Positions 12,330 through 24,158 are shown, numbered from the stretch's first letter. The stretch: DNA of 64,000 nucleotides from Trachythela sp. YZ-2020 (GCA_016169945.1 JADLSH010000293.1:558001-622000), one strand, 5' to 3'. The notes: generated by a model not told the origin, from the sequence alone. Numbers and translations: made by a program.

Positions 12330-13691
12330 GCAACAATGTGGATGTCCAGCTTGTTCTCTTTCGCTGCTACTGCTGTCGCTCTTCTCTCTCTATGTGGTGG
12401 GTCGCTGGATGTTTGGTCTTTCTTGACTCTTGGTTGTTCAGCTGCAGGAAAATCCTTAAAAGTTGCCGTAGCTCTGATTTCCAGTGGATATAGTTTTGCA
12501 ATCGGTCGGTTAGTACGACCGGTGCTTGTTCTAATATTTACTGCTCGAACCAGACCATCGTTGCCAGTGATGAGGCTTTCAACGACCGCTAATCTCCAAT
12601 TGATACGTTTCGTTTCATCATGGACTTGCACGACGTCACCAACCTTAATAGGAATCTCGTTTTTCCCACTTGTCTTGTGGAATTCTCGAAGGGAAGTTAA
12701 GTACTCCTGTCGCCAACGATTCCAAAAATGATGTATCAGATTAGCTCTAAGTTTCGCGAGGTGTTGTACGAAGGTGGGATCCAATCAGCCGTTCCCAGAA
12801 TCCACCGTACCACGGAGCACGTTTGGGGATAAATTTCCATTGTACTGCACGTTTGCTGAGGTGTGTCTCGAGGAGTGGAGATTTTAGGAGCTTCAGTAAC
12901 TCTTCAGTGGCAGACTGGTAGGTAGAGGCGTTGTGTGAAATCATGATTTTTGGTAGTGACTTTCGGCTTGTGAATCGCCGAAAAGCTTCAATAAAGGTCG
13001 GTACTGTTAGGTCGGTCACGACTTCCAGGTGAACAGCACGAGTGTTGGCACAAGTAAATAGACAGATATACGTTTTTGACGGACCGTTGGTTGATTTCAC
13101 GTAGATCTCGCCCGTAAAGTCGACCCCAGTAATCGTGAATGGTGGTGAATAATTTGTTCGGATTGCTGGAAGTGGTGGTGGGTCTGGTATTGTGTATGGT
13201 TTGCCAGTAGTTTTGCGGCAGGTTACACAGCGACGGATGATCTTCTTAACATATTGTCTGGCTGCGGGTATCCAGTATCGTTGACGAAGGTGGGTAAGTG
13301 TAGAATTTTGTCCAGAATGAAGGGGTGTTCTGTGTGCATCCTGTACAATCAATTGTGTAAGGTGATGATTTTGTGGGAGAAGGATGGGGAACTTGGTTGA
13401 CTCTTGAAGAGGTGCATTGTGTATTCTTCCACCACAGCGGATGATGCCTTCGGCAAGAAAGAGACGAAGTTGTCTGACTAAGGGTAATCGGTTAAGTGTC
13501 TTCGATCGTAGGTTGACAAGTTCCTTCGAGTACATAACTGATTTACAATCAACAATCCAAAATGTCTGAGCTGTATCTAGTTCAGAAACAGATAATGGAC
13601 CAGAACAAGTTTTCCTTTTGAGATTATTGACGAAACGTAGAACCCACGCTGTAACTCCTACTAACCTTTGGAGAGTACTGTAAGCAGACAA
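12330..13691 (-). pseudogene. BEL1 integrase and C-terminal DUF5641-like domain, broken
   Basis: The frame from 13691 to 12747 carries the H2C2 zinc-binding region (H...H...CVTC near residues 115-157) and the integrase core beginning at VDFTG (first catalytic Asp). The second catalytic position, normally Asp in an SDNA motif, reads SHNA here, so the DDE triad is incomplete. The Glu is in GGFWERLIG. The frame then ends early. A different frame (12784 to about 12330) encodes the C-terminal domain usual for BEL integrases, with WRQEYL and VGDVVQVHD motifs. Comparison with the normal domain order implies that about 100 codons are missing at the junction. No active integrase can be made. Confidence 0.9.
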
Positions 13692-13751
13692 GTCGATTAT
13701 TTTGGTGATTCCATGTTTAGGTTCAGATACGTCAGTTGGGTTGTTTGTGAA

Positions 13752-14713
13752 TTAACTAGTGAAGGTGGAGATGGCTTCGAGTTGTTCTGCTGCTGTGAAC
13801 TGAAGGAAAACAGACTTGGAGTTCCAGATTGGCCATTTATCTTTGGTAGTTAACCATGAAGGTCCACAAGTCCAGAAAGTGGATGTGGATAGTTCAGCAG
13901 CTTGTATACCTCTGGTTAGGAGGTCAGCGGGGTTATCTCCTGTTGGACAATAGCTCCACGAGGCGTTCTTTGTGGTTGACTGGATTTCTGTAACGCGGTT
14001 GAGGACGAATCGCTTCAATTCGTTTTTGGAAGACAACCAGTAGAGGACTATTTGACTATCTGACCAGAGATAGACGTTGGACACTTGTAGATGGGTTTGG
14101 AGATGTGAAGTTAATCTTGCACCAAGTACGGCTGCCATTAACTCGAGCTGTGGTAAGGTGAGTTTCTTGAGTGGTGCAACTCGAAATTTGGCCATAATTA
14201 ATGCTATTTCGTGCCCATTAGTAATATATGCGACTGCTCCATAAGCTTTGACACTGGCGTCGACAAATACGTGGAGGGAAGTATTGGGAGGCCATGTTGA
14301 TGAAGACAGGAAATAACGACGAGGAATTTCAGTTTGTGAAGTGGTTTGTAAATCGTTAGAGAGGGTCAACCATTTCTCCCGGAGCTCTTGTGGTAGAGGT
14401 TGTCCCAACTGTAGCCTTCTTTCCACAGTTCTTGCATAAGTATCTTGGCTCGGATGGTTACTGGGGTTAAGATTCCGAGCGGGAAATAGATCTTAGAAGA
14501 TTCGCGAAGAACTTCTCTTTTTGTGGTGATATTGTTGGTGTTGTTGGGTGGTTGTCGCTGCTGGAATTTGAGTGTGTCAGTGTTGGTGTTCCATCGAAGC
14601 CCGACCACTTTTGTTTCTGGATCTTTGTCTTGAAGACCTTGGTCTACGGCTGATGCACGAACCGTGGGGTTGTTGGAATTCCACGATCTTAGGTTGAAGC
14701 CGGCAGGTGACAT
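13752..14713 (-). pseudogene. BEL1 RT connection and RNase H
   Basis: Two overlapping frames (14713-14366 and 14426-13752) encode the RT thumb/connection and RNase H. The RNase H part shows FVDAS, LPQLELMA, WSDSQIVLYW and TGDNPAD motifs in order, which supply the acidic catalytic residues. The frame change near 14400 and the stop just after the RT active site upstream separate it from the RT fingers/palm. Confidence 0.9.
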
Positions 14714-14759
14714 TATGAGCCTTGATCGTTCGAGAAACGTCGATGTTTCGTCTTCACTG

Positions 14760-15748
14760 TCGGAGCCAGTGGCTTAGTTGTCAACATAAATATCGGTCTT
14801 CATTTTCTCAGCGACTGGGTGATCAATACTGTCCAGGTGTTTCTTGATCGTTGCATTAAGAATAAACGGCGAGCATGATGCACCAAACAAGATGGACTTA
14901 AAACGATAGACGCCGAATCAGTTTTCTGGGTCCTTTGGGTCTGATAACCAGAAGAATCGTGTAGCATCTCGATCTTCCTCATTTAGGATTATGTGGAGAA
15001 ATGCTTTCTCTATATCGGCAGTCAAGGCGTAGCGGTAGAGGCGGAATCGAATGAGGATGGCGGTGAGGTCGTTTAAGAGAGGAGGACCGGTAGTAAGACA
15101 ATCATTCAAGCTTGGTTGACTATCGTTTGGCTTGCAGCTGCAGTCAAAGACAACACGAAGTGGTGTGGTGGAGGAGTCTTTCAAGGCAGCATGATGTGGA
15201 AGGTAGTGACATCTGTTTTGGATCTTTCCAGAATGTGGGATTTTCTCGGTAAATCCACGTTGTTCTTGTTCGGTAATGATTTGGGCGTATGTTCTCAGTT
15301 TTTTAGATCCGAGGCCAGCCGTCGTACTGTGGAGCGGGTTCGTCCCCCTTGCTATTCTTTCATTGGTGGGAAGTGATGGGTGATTAGGTTTCCAAGGCAA
15401 CTTTGCACTACAGCGTTCATTTTCAAGGAGGATTGAGGAATTTTGGTAATCTTTGACGAATTCTCTTTCTTCTTCTTCGGTTTCATTCGGTAGAATGCCT
15501 ATGGATTCCAAGTTCCAGAACCGTTCTAGGGTTTCTTCATCTCGTTCTGTGGTAACGATCGCCTTCAGGATAGTAGCACTGAGTTCTGATGCGGAACAAT
15601 TGGTGGCAGTTGGTCCAGACAGCAGGTAGCCAATCTTTGATTTGGCGGCAGTAGGTCCGGATCCTCGAATAATCTTGTCTTCTACAACGTCCCAATAGTG
15701 GTCTGCACCAATGAGGAGTGAGATCTTGAATTGATCATCACTGGACAC
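14760..15748 (-). pseudogene. BEL1 reverse transcriptase N-terminal half
   Basis: The frame from 15748 encodes a SKIGYLLSGPT block typical of the BEL linker after the protease. It continues with HHAALKDSSTTPLRVVFDCS and ALTADIEKAFLHI, the RT fingers and first catalytic Asp. It stops at 14918. The next frame carries FGASCSPFILNATI and reaches the active-site motif YVDN at about 14780-14790, followed directly by an in-frame stop. BEL elements commonly use YVDD or YVDN, so the motif itself may be normal; the stop is the lesion. Confidence 0.9.
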
Positions 15749-15749
15749 T

Positions 15750-17212
15750 GGTAACGGGATGAGCTAGCTTGAGGTCTTCAAGGTGAGGTAGGTCGTGTAT
15801 GTCGGTGGTAATATGATTCTTTTGTGGTATAGTAATCACCGGGTAAAGGTTCGGTCTTTTCTGGTACGAGGTTGAGAGTTTTTGCCAATTCTTCAGTTAT
15901 GAAAGAACGTTGGGCACCTTCATTGCTGTTTGCAGTAGGGTACATCGGTGGGAGCGGTACTTGTTATCGAAAAGGTTGGTATGAAGGTTTGAAACATATG
16001 TTGGTATAGTGATACTAGGTGTCTGTTCGCTCGTGTTGGTTGTTTTAGCTACGGCGCCGCTGTCGGTACACATACATTTTACATTCCGGCCTTTGTCTTT
16101 GACGTTTTCACGCGCGTTTGGGTCAGGTTTTTGTTCTAGGCGTTCCTTAGTTCCTAGACATTGCCTGCAGCGGTTTTTGGATTTACACTGTGACACGCGA
16201 TGGTTGTTAAGGCAGTTGAAACACAAGATCGCCTGAAACGCAATTTGTTTTCGTGCAGCCGGATCACTTACTACCGTGCAATCGTTCGTTCTGTGAGATC
16301 CCCTGCAGAAGGTACATGCTTTCGGTGTAGCGGGTGTCAAATGACTGACTTAAATGGTTAAGTTTATTTGTCTCTTCACCTGCTTCAAGAATTAGAATTT
16401 CCTTCGAAACAGTTTTGCGTAATTGTTCTAAATTAAATCTGTGGTCCCATGTTCTCGGATAAGATTGTGCTTTACTGTGGTCGGAAGTTTACTAAAGATA
16501 ATAGGCACTAGGAGATCACCATAGGAGTCTTGTGCTTTCCCCAAAGATTCAAGGCTTCGGACGTGATTTTCCATACGGTCGTAAAACCCACGTAGACTAG
16601 TTACGGACTCAGATGGGTTCGAGAGGTCTAACAATGCTTGCATGTGTGCGTTTGTGATTTTATGAGGTTGACCAAATCTTTCTTCTAGTATCTTGACTGA
16701 CTGTGCATAGTTTGTGTCTGTTAGGGGTAAGCCCTCGCTTGATCTAGCCGCTTCTTCCGTCAGATGTGCTTTTAGATAATTGAATCTTTGAATGTCACAC
16801 AAAGTAGAGTTGTCATGAACTGCGGCCTTGTACGAATGCCAAAACGTTTGCCATTTTAGTGGAATCCCATTGAATATTGGTGGACTTAACTTAGGTAGTC
16901 TATGTATGCTCGAATTGTTCAATTGCGGTGAGTTATTGTGACCTTGAGAGGACGAGCGTTCTCCTTGATTATAGTTTTGCGTGCCAGACAACACGTCGCT
17001 ATGACTAGGTGTAGCGGTTTCATTAGAACTAATAAAGAATTGTATGCGGTACCTTTTTTCCATGACCTCACCTAGAAAGTCATCTGCCTCCACGATATCG
17101 CTTTCCAAGTTTTTCTCGCTCTCGATTTTACACTTACTGCTTTGTTCCACGTCTTTGTTGCTTGTGCTCGTTGAGCGCGTCGAGTTATCTTTGCGCGTTT
17201 TAGATCGTCCAT
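15750..17212 (-). pseudogene. BEL1 Gag with zinc knuckles and protease remnant
   Basis: I place the Gag start at the ATG at 17212, right after the primer binding site, giving a lysine/arginine-rich N-terminus. A frameshift near 17150 joins the long frame ending at 16428. That frame contains the DUF1759-like Gag region (PIFNGIPLKWQTFWHSYKAAV and ILEERFGQPHKI). Another frame (16340-15897) has CTFCRGSHRTNDC, a knuckle-like C-x2-C-x4-H-x4-C, and a second Cys-rich cluster. The retropepsin start (CTLLQTAMKV) then abuts, in a shifted frame, QRSFITEELAKTLN. The D-S/T-G catalytic segment expected between them is absent, so the protease was deleted. Confidence 0.85.
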
Positions 17213-17229
17213 CCTGGTCACGGCGCCAA

Positions 17230-17640
17230 TGTCTCGATCGTCTCTCGTTTGGGTATAATTTGCGTTGTGTATCAGCGTCTCTTCGACAATCGAGAACAGC
17301 AAGCGGAGGTTCTTTCAATAATGGTTGTAAACAATGACGGACGATCCACACAGTGGTTTTAAAGATATATGTTTACTTACAATTCATACTCTCGTCAAGC
17401 GAGTCAGGGAAAACTATATACAAAACAATATCAGAAAAGTGTGTGTAAAGTGCGAGTGTAATTTTATCCATGTGAATGATCTTAGCCAATCAAGTTCGAG
17501 TACGTTTTGTGGTTACTATAAATTGTGCATTAATATGACGTGTGCTAGATCTATGTTATTAAAGGGGTGTAATTTGGTATCCATAAAGTTAGTGCAACTA
17601 TAATCTAAAGTACTACAGTGTTTGTCGCTATTTCGCGACA
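17230..17640 (-). repeat. BEL1 5' LTR
   Basis: Begins TGTCTCGATCG and ends TTTCGCGACA on the plus strand, then CACTG (target duplication). Differs from the other LTR by about a dozen scattered substitutions and an extra TA near 17417. Confidence 0.93.
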
Positions 17641-17826
17641 CACTGTTCAAACTTTGTAGTGTCATATTTCGGATTAGGGCCAATGAACCATGGGTTACAT
17701 ACGGTCATAAAATCATACATAAGGACGAATATTACTCTAAATTGTAGTATATTACTCATATTTTCTATGAAATTATTGAATGTATTACGTACAGCTACGC
17801 TACGCAATATATTCAATATCCACATT

Positions 17827-18330
17827 GAGGCCCCGTCCACACGTATCCGGATTCGTTTGTATCCGCAAACATTTGTTGCGGATTCAAAAGGTTATGCGTC
17901 CACACGTATCTGGGTTCGTTGCGTTTTCGACCGTCCACACGTATCCGCGAAAACGATACGAATACGCTAGAATCGCTTACAGGGCATGCGCTATCGAACT
18001 CAGCTTTGTGATATTAGCGTGGGTGTATCTCAAATTTCATCAAATTACGTCATTGTTTTCAGAAAGTTGCGGTTACAGTGCGACCACACGTATCCGGATA
18101 AGTTGCGTTTTCAAAGGTTTCCACTCTGGAGATAGCCTGAGCCACAGACGAATGTGTGGCTCAGGCTACTCTGGAGATATACTTTGTCAATAACGATGGA
18201 ATTTTCAAGGAAGTATTTTGCGGGAAAGTGAGGAATTTTCGATTAAACTACTCTCTCGACTTCGTCGCTCGACCAAACTAGTCGAGGTCGACTTGGAGCA
18301 AGTCTACTCTGGAGACCTTTTTAAAAAAGA
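17827..18330. repeat. MITE with repeated CCACACGTATCCG motifs, interrupted
   Basis: Starts GAGGCCCCGTCCACACG and holds at least four copies of a CCACACGTATCYG motif between 17834 and 18096, a pattern seen in hAT-related MITEs of marine animals. The core ACTCTGGAGA at its middle is broken by two insertions (18133-18168 and about 18178-18308), leaving three copies of ACTCTGGAGA. The right terminus could not be fixed. Confidence 0.5.
18133..18168. mobile_element. 36-bp palindromic micro-insertion with 9-bp TSD
   Basis: Two 14-bp arms, TAGCCTGAGCCACA and TGTGGCTCAGGCTA, are perfect inverse complements around an 8-base loop. CTCTGGAGA flanks the unit on both sides (18124-18132 and 18169-18177). 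It looks like an extreme internal-deletion derivative of a TIR transposon. The 9-bp duplication is the size made by Mutator-type transposases, but the family is not established. Confidence 0.7.
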
Positions 18331-18516
18331 TGCGGTTACGCCTAAACGATGTACCTGTAAGAAATTATATCAGTTTGAAAACGGATGAATATTTTACTTT
18401 GTGTGCTCACGAAGATGCTGCATATTGTAATATACTTATTCGAGTTATAATGTCGTTGCGATTGTACTAACCATTTTATTTGATATTGCTTATTATCAAT
18501 ATAAGAAGACATAATA

Positions 18517-18878
18517 GGGCCATTTATACGGAAGAAAATAAGTCGCGTCTTATATAAGACGCGAACACACTCGTATAAATGGTCAAATTCTAATAAAGAA
18601 GGGACTTCGCTCGAAACGACGAAGTTCGTATTGTATTTTTCAGGTAGTTTTACAGTCTACTCATCCGCCGAATCTTCGTTATACTCGTTCTGACGTCTGA
18701 ACGCGTTCGAAATTCTAATAAGTCGCGACCTATTGTGAACCACTCTGAACCCCTGTTCTTATTTAAGTCGCGATTTACTAGAATTTGACCATTTATACGA
18801 GTGCGTTCGCGTCTTATGTAAGTCGCGACTTATTTTCTCCCCTATAAATGGCCCTATTTTGTCTCGTATAAATGGCCC
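18517..18878. mobile_element. 362-bp MITE, GGGCCATTTATAC termini, TAATA TSD
   Basis: Left end GGGCCATTTATACGG and right end CTCGTATAAATGGCCC are inverted repeats. TAATA flanks both (18512-18516 and 18879-18883). Inner inverted blocks AAGTCGCG and CGCGACTT lie on each side. An extra inverted terminus occurs at 18843-18856, so the right end carries a doubled end sequence. The core near 18615-18660 resembles the spacer of the hairpin at 21978-22096. Confidence 0.8.
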
Positions 18879-19184
18879 TAATAAGATAGATGTAATGCAC
18901 AGCACTGTCAGCAGTGAGTACTTATTGAGACCTTTTCTATCCAACTTCACTTACACAGTTATAGCTACTTATAATCAGAAAAACATCATGGACATCATGC
19001 AGTTATATCATGAAAATGCTTTGTTATTGGCTTATCCTGTCTGTTAAGCTTTCAAGTCTTAACCTATTTAGTGATTTTGGTAAAAGACATCAAGGTTTCT
19101 GCATCTTAGACAAGTTTTCTGGTAGTGGTAATGAACCAATTGTGTGTTTTCAACTGATGTTTATTTTCTTGGTAACACCGTAAG

Positions 19185-20125
19185 AGAGCTTCAATATATT
19201 TTTCAAGATCCATCTCGATTTGAAACTTAATTCGACGTTGTCAGAATCGACCAATATGTGCATGGCCCCTCATGACCCTTGAATATAATTTAAATATTCG
19301 CGAGCGTGAAAGCGTTTTATATGACTCTTGCCGGTTTGTAAACGTTTGTAAACATCTACTTGCGCATTTTTACTTCCCTTGCCAGCATCTACGATTGTCT
19401 ACGTTTTATGGTCTACGCTTGTCCGTGTTTACGTTTTCCGCGTCATTAACATCCGCACCATTGATTTGAGTGCTTATCAGATCAAAACTTCCTCGCTCGT
19501 GGGCCGTGGCTCGTGGCCAGGGTCGACTTGCCATATCTCACGTTAATCTTGGCGGCTTAAGTGATTTTATTTTTTAATATGAAATTGCAGTCATTGTCTG
19601 AACCCCGCCAAACCCTGTCCAAATCATTGCATTCGTCGAAACGTTATAGTTCACAAGGTGCTATAAATGGGAATATGTTTCTATATTATATGTATTATTG
19701 TGAATATGAAAATATCGAACGCGTTTTATCGTTCCTGCGCAGTGCGTTTATATAGGTGCCCTCTATAAAAGCACCTTGTTCTTGCGTGTCTATAGCTATC
19801 CAGCACCAAAACTTGCGCTTTTCCTTAGCTTACTTTGAGAAGCGTTAATAAAACAAGTTATGTATATATGCTCTCTCCAACGGAAGGTTCAAATCTTCTT
19901 TCAATAATTGTTTTATGATACAATTCAATGAAATGAAACATTTCTACCAAGCTAGGATTAATACACCATAAATTAGCGTGATATGTTTGTAGGCTGTTAT
20001 TCATCGCAATATAGCATCGTATTTCAGGGTATCTAACTAAAATCTTAAGTATCAGGAAATGAAGTCGTTTTATATATCAAATATTATACCTGAAATATTT
20101 TACCTAAGGCTATAGGTTAATCATA
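19185..20125. repeat. dispersed repeat flanking BEL1 (right copy)
   Basis: 19185-19540 matches 11390-11690 in direct orientation, and 20028-20125 matches 11165-11265 in inverted orientation. The remainder has no coding motif. A tract near 20255-20290 (CGACTTATCTTCAGTCATCTTCAGG) looks like another dispersed repeat end. Confidence 0.45.
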
Positions 20126-20890
20126 ATTGGATGTAATCAGAAAACCTAATTCCAATGTAATGATTTCTATTGTTTGCGGTAACCACTGCGTATTTTAATA
20201 AAATAAAATACAATTGAGACTCGAAAAATTTCATTTTTATAATTCTACGTTTCGACTTATCTTCAGTCATCTTCAGGAATTATGAAACTACTAAAATTTT
20301 ACAAGTTATATAAACACGAATACTGAGAACACGTTCAACACGGGGCCCGCGTCGCAGAATATTAAGGTAAGATATGGGTTTTGCTTCTTTGTGGTTTATG
20401 TATTTCATTTTAGGTCGTGCCCTATAGTACTACGATAGACTTTCCGTTAGTTAATTTAATTAGCTTCCTCGCTGGCGTCTAGTGACGATCGGCATACTAA
20501 AATATTATCAAACAATAGCCGTTTTTGTATCTGCGAAGCAGATACTATTGCCATCGTGCTGTTGGCTGTTAGCTGTTAGCTGTTAGCTTATAGCCATTCA
20601 GCGACGAGCTTATTTAAATTGATAACCAATCAGCAAGTGGCTTACAATGCAATGACGTAATTTTCTGCAAGACCATTACATCATTCTATTTTGCCTGTTC
20701 GCAGGCTATATCTTAAATTCAACATGGCGATGATAAAATGCAAAATGTCGTTAATTCATATAAAAACGTGGAAATACGAAGATAGACCTATGGATAAACC
20801 GGAAAGAATGCTTCAAAATTTAGTGGTTCTATTTCTGAAGGAAAACTAAACAGTAAAACAGTGAACAGTCGAACTATCGAAGGACGAAGA
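20126..20890. other. non-coding stretch, nothing recognised
   Basis: No coding motifs. A short three-fold GCTGTTAG repeat lies at about 20563-20588. Confidence 0.35.
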
Positions 20891-20894
20891 TCAA

Positions 20895-23434
20895 GGTAAG
20901 AAATACTACAACGTATTAATATAACATTGACGCGTAAATTGTAAAATATAGCATCTTGTTTATGCACATAAGTTTTCAATATGTTAACTATGTTGAAAAT
21001 CAGGAGTATAATTTAACACATGTATATAGTCTGTGAATATAATGTATAAAGTATATATAAACACAGATGATCAGATCCATACATATTTGGCTAGAATTGA
21101 CTAGTCAAAGCTGCAGTATTCCGTGTTTGTTTGCTCACCCTACAATACAACTATGAGAGTGATGTGTAAAGTACAGGCAAATGATTGCTTGAAAAGACAT
21201 TAAATATAAGCGATTTAGTAATTTAGGGGAGAATTTGCCTATGGATATGAAGTATGAATTTCTATTATGAAATTATAAGTATGTGATTGTGACACCGTCA
21301 GCAATAAATGTCATGCCAAAAGGAGTATTGCACAGTCTTATCTTTTACCGTCTTAAAGTGTCTATGAAGTGAAAAATCACTACCCATTTTTTTCTTCGCA
21401 AACGAAACGTTGACATATAAAAACACACTATGCAAAATTTGAACTCAATCGGTACAATACTTTTCAAACTACAAGCCATCAAACATAGAAAATTGCGCGA
21501 TTTTGGGGGAAAATTATCGCGCGGTCAGACGGTGACCTAGGGTCACCGGTGACGTATGCAACCATTTGTCTTGTAATGTATAGTATTTTGAGTTGGTTCA
21601 ATACTAAATATTTCCCAAATATAAACACTAAATACCGCAATTTATAGAAAGAATCACTATAAGCGTGTTTTAAATATTTAAATTTGTAATATATTCTGTA
21701 CTTGATTTCACATGAGTGATTTTAGTATAATATCTAAATATCTAGTGTTTACATCAGTGTGCATGTCTGGCAAAATATATCTTAATAATCTAATCCGACG
21801 TTTCGGCTTTCATGCAACTTTTTACTATTTGGACTAACAAGTAGCTGGAATATAATTATGACTTTTATATTACGACCTTTTGTTACTAATCAATTTTCCC
21901 CACAATGACGCATTACATGTATAGGCGTATAGAATATATCTCAAACGTGCGGTGCCAGTGTGAGTAGAGTATAGCAAATACGGCGGTTGACTGTTGTGTA
22001 AAACTACCTGAAAATACAATGAGAACTTCGACGTTTCGAGCGAAGGCCCTTCGTATTAAGGCCCAGGTAGTTTTACACAACAGTCAACCGCCGTATAGAA
22101 TACAGATAGATTTTATCCGCTGTGTTCTATGGTAATCAAACCAATAGCTAAAGTTGTATATCCGCGTAAAATGTAAAACACTACCAATAATATTCCAAGC
22201 ATCGTGAGTATATTTTATATCGTTCGAAGCTGTGTTCGAAGCAATGTGCGTAATAATTCGTCTTAAGTACTGTACATATTCGCCTGTCTTTGTCAACTAA
22301 TGACACATTGCAGCGCTCTCAACTCATAAATATAGATATATACATGTATAATTTGCCCACAGATGATAGCTACAGTATACACAAATGAATGTTTCACATA
22401 GTACACACAACTGAAACGATATATCATTACGAAAATATTGGTGAATGATTAGTATATAGAGATACTTGCATCACAATAGTCCGACGGGAAGTTTCTCGTA
22501 TTATTGCGCTCTTGCCACCGTCGCATGCGCAAAGCATGATTTTTACCTCATTTACGAGACATTATTATCCAGAAATTACATTTTTTGGACTCGCTTTATC
22601 TCTCTTATTCAAAATAGATCTACTCGTTGATTATTCTTGAAAAATTTGCTATGATATGCCGCCCAGTGACAAACTACGCGTTAACTAGTGATAGACTCAC
22701 TGGCATACACAGAGTTGGTCTTTGCTTAGATGGCACAGCCTCAGTGTCACATATTTCATGAAATAACGTTGAGACACAACTTTCCTTTCGATATTACTTC
22801 TTGTCCAATAAATTCGTCCTTGCTGCAACTTTGTTTTAAATATGAAAGTGAAGAACATTGGCTTTCTCCTTTATAAGCCATATTGGTGAATGCTATCGTG
22901 TCCATTTGGATACGTCATCATCGCATTAAATTCGTACCCAGTTCCCGTGATATTTTTCCCTTAAAATTCAAACTTTCAGCCGTTATTTCTCCCCCAATAT
23001 TTTACAAAATTGCGTCAAACTACTTTTTAGCTATTTCTCATGCCCCAAGCTATCATTATAGCCCAAAAAATCGAAAACCATTTTTTCACTTCATAGACAC
23101 TTTAACTATTATATACTATAAACAAGACTATATTTGTACACAATATTTTATTTAAAGAAATGTGACCACTATAAAATTATGTGGAATTGCTAAATGTGAA
23201 ATTAAAATGTGGGATTAGCTAGTATTCATGGTAGTCAAATTTACTTTAGTATTGAAAACGTATGTGCATAAACAAGATGCTATATTTTACAATTTACGCG
23301 TCAATGTTATATTAATATGTTGTAGTATTTGTTACCTTAATATGCTGTGTTTATATATACTTTATACATTCTATTCACAGACTATATACTGTACATGTGT
23401 CAAATTATACTCCTGATTTTCAACATATTTAACA
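20895..23434. repeat. inverted but permuted repeat pair bracketing 2.2 kb
   Basis: Blocks A (GGTAAGAAATACTAC... to ...AAGTTTTCAAT, about 20895-20982) and B (GTTGAAAATCAGGAGTATA... to ...AAACACAG, about 20985-21066) occur in the order A-B on the left. The reverse complement of 23251-23434 reads B-A. Within the bracket, further inverted similarity joins about 21340-21560 with about 22960-23100. No gene lies inside. This looks like a rearranged relic of a larger element; block B also grades into the repeat shared with the region after the Helitron. Confidence 0.55.
21978..22096. repeat. hairpin: 33-bp perfect inverted repeat
   Basis: The arm ATACGGCGGTTGACTGTTGT... (21978-22010) is exactly complementary to 22064-22096, with 53 bp between. 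The spacer contains GAACTTCGACGTTTCGAGCGAA, related to the core of the MITE at 18517-18878. It is probably a small MITE of the same family. Confidence 0.8.
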
Positions 23435-23877
23435 TTTGCTACTGATTAATAGACTTAATATAACCTATTTGCTAACACATCCATGCATGTGGAATAAATA
23501 GTTCATTTGTGGCTCCATCCCTGAATACCACATGTTGACGTCGTGTATCAATGTGTTTAAAAAGGCTTTTGAAACCATCCATCTACAATTTGTTCACATA
23601 CCTGATTGTAGTATATTATGGACTATCGAGAAGATTGTGAACCTAACATGTTTCAGCAAATGACATCATAAAATAAAATAAAATCTTTGTTGTGTTATGG
23701 AAATAGTCTCTGCTAGTGAAATTTATATCAGCCATTTTATTTGTCATATGACTGTACTAAACTGTCTGGCATAGTGACACTGTAAATCGTCAACCCCATT
23801 TAACAATTAATATGAAAACCTTGTTCTACTGTATATGATATATTTTTTGTGATATTTATAAAGATATATTCTTTTAA
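23395..23877 (+). repeat. upstream copy of the Helitron 3' flank
   Basis: The stretch from TTATACTCCTGATTTTCAAC to AAAGATATATTCTTTTAA is collinear with 36545-37107. Both contain long matched runs such as AAGATTGTGAACCYAACATG and TTTATATCAGCCATTTTATT. The downstream copy has extra inserted segments. It ends where a TTAA MITE begins. I infer a truncated older copy of the Helitron's 3' region. Confidence 0.75.
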
Positions 23878-23945
23878 CCCATTAGCCAAATAATGCACCC
23901 TATTTTAGTATTTTACTCTGTCTAATGCCAGACGATTTTACTTTG
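23874..23945. mobile_element. truncated TTAA-type MITE
   Basis: Starts TTAACCCATTAGCCAAATAATGCACC and contains TTTTACTCTGTCTAATGCCAGACGATTTTAC, the core of the complete copies at 45009 and 45147. The right terminus is missing. Confidence 0.7.
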
Positions 23946-24158
23946 TGCTCCAGGGGCATCCGCCCTCCCCCAAGTTTGAAATCTATTGGGAGACTATTTG
24001 ACAGCCATATATATATTGTATACTTCACTTTATTTCTGGGGGCCTGGGGCAAATTTATGCCAGTAAAGAAATTGGATGTTTGCTATCCCCACAGAAAATA
24101 GCATCAACTTTTTTCTTAGATATCACATGTAACGGTGCATTTTATAATTGGGCTGTTA

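Larger units (their letters stand above)
11907..17640 (-). mobile_element. BEL/Pao LTR retrotransposon (BEL1)
   Basis: Two LTRs of 409 and 411 bp flank an internal region encoding Gag, protease remnant, RT, RNase H and integrase on the minus strand, in the BEL/Pao order. The 5-bp sequence CACTG sits at 11902-11906 and again at 17641-17645, a perfect target duplication of the size typical for BEL. Just inside the 5' LTR (right end) the minus strand reads TGGCGCCGTGACCAGG, a plausible primer binding site beginning TGG. The LTRs differ by roughly a dozen substitutions plus a 2-bp indel, so the insertion is not very recent. Frameshifts, a stop and internal deletions make it non-autonomous. Confidence 0.93.

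Noticed and set aside
22883..23155. 90-codon plus-strand ORF
   Set aside because: Lies in an inverted repeat relic with no domain; its mirror on the other arm is not open.
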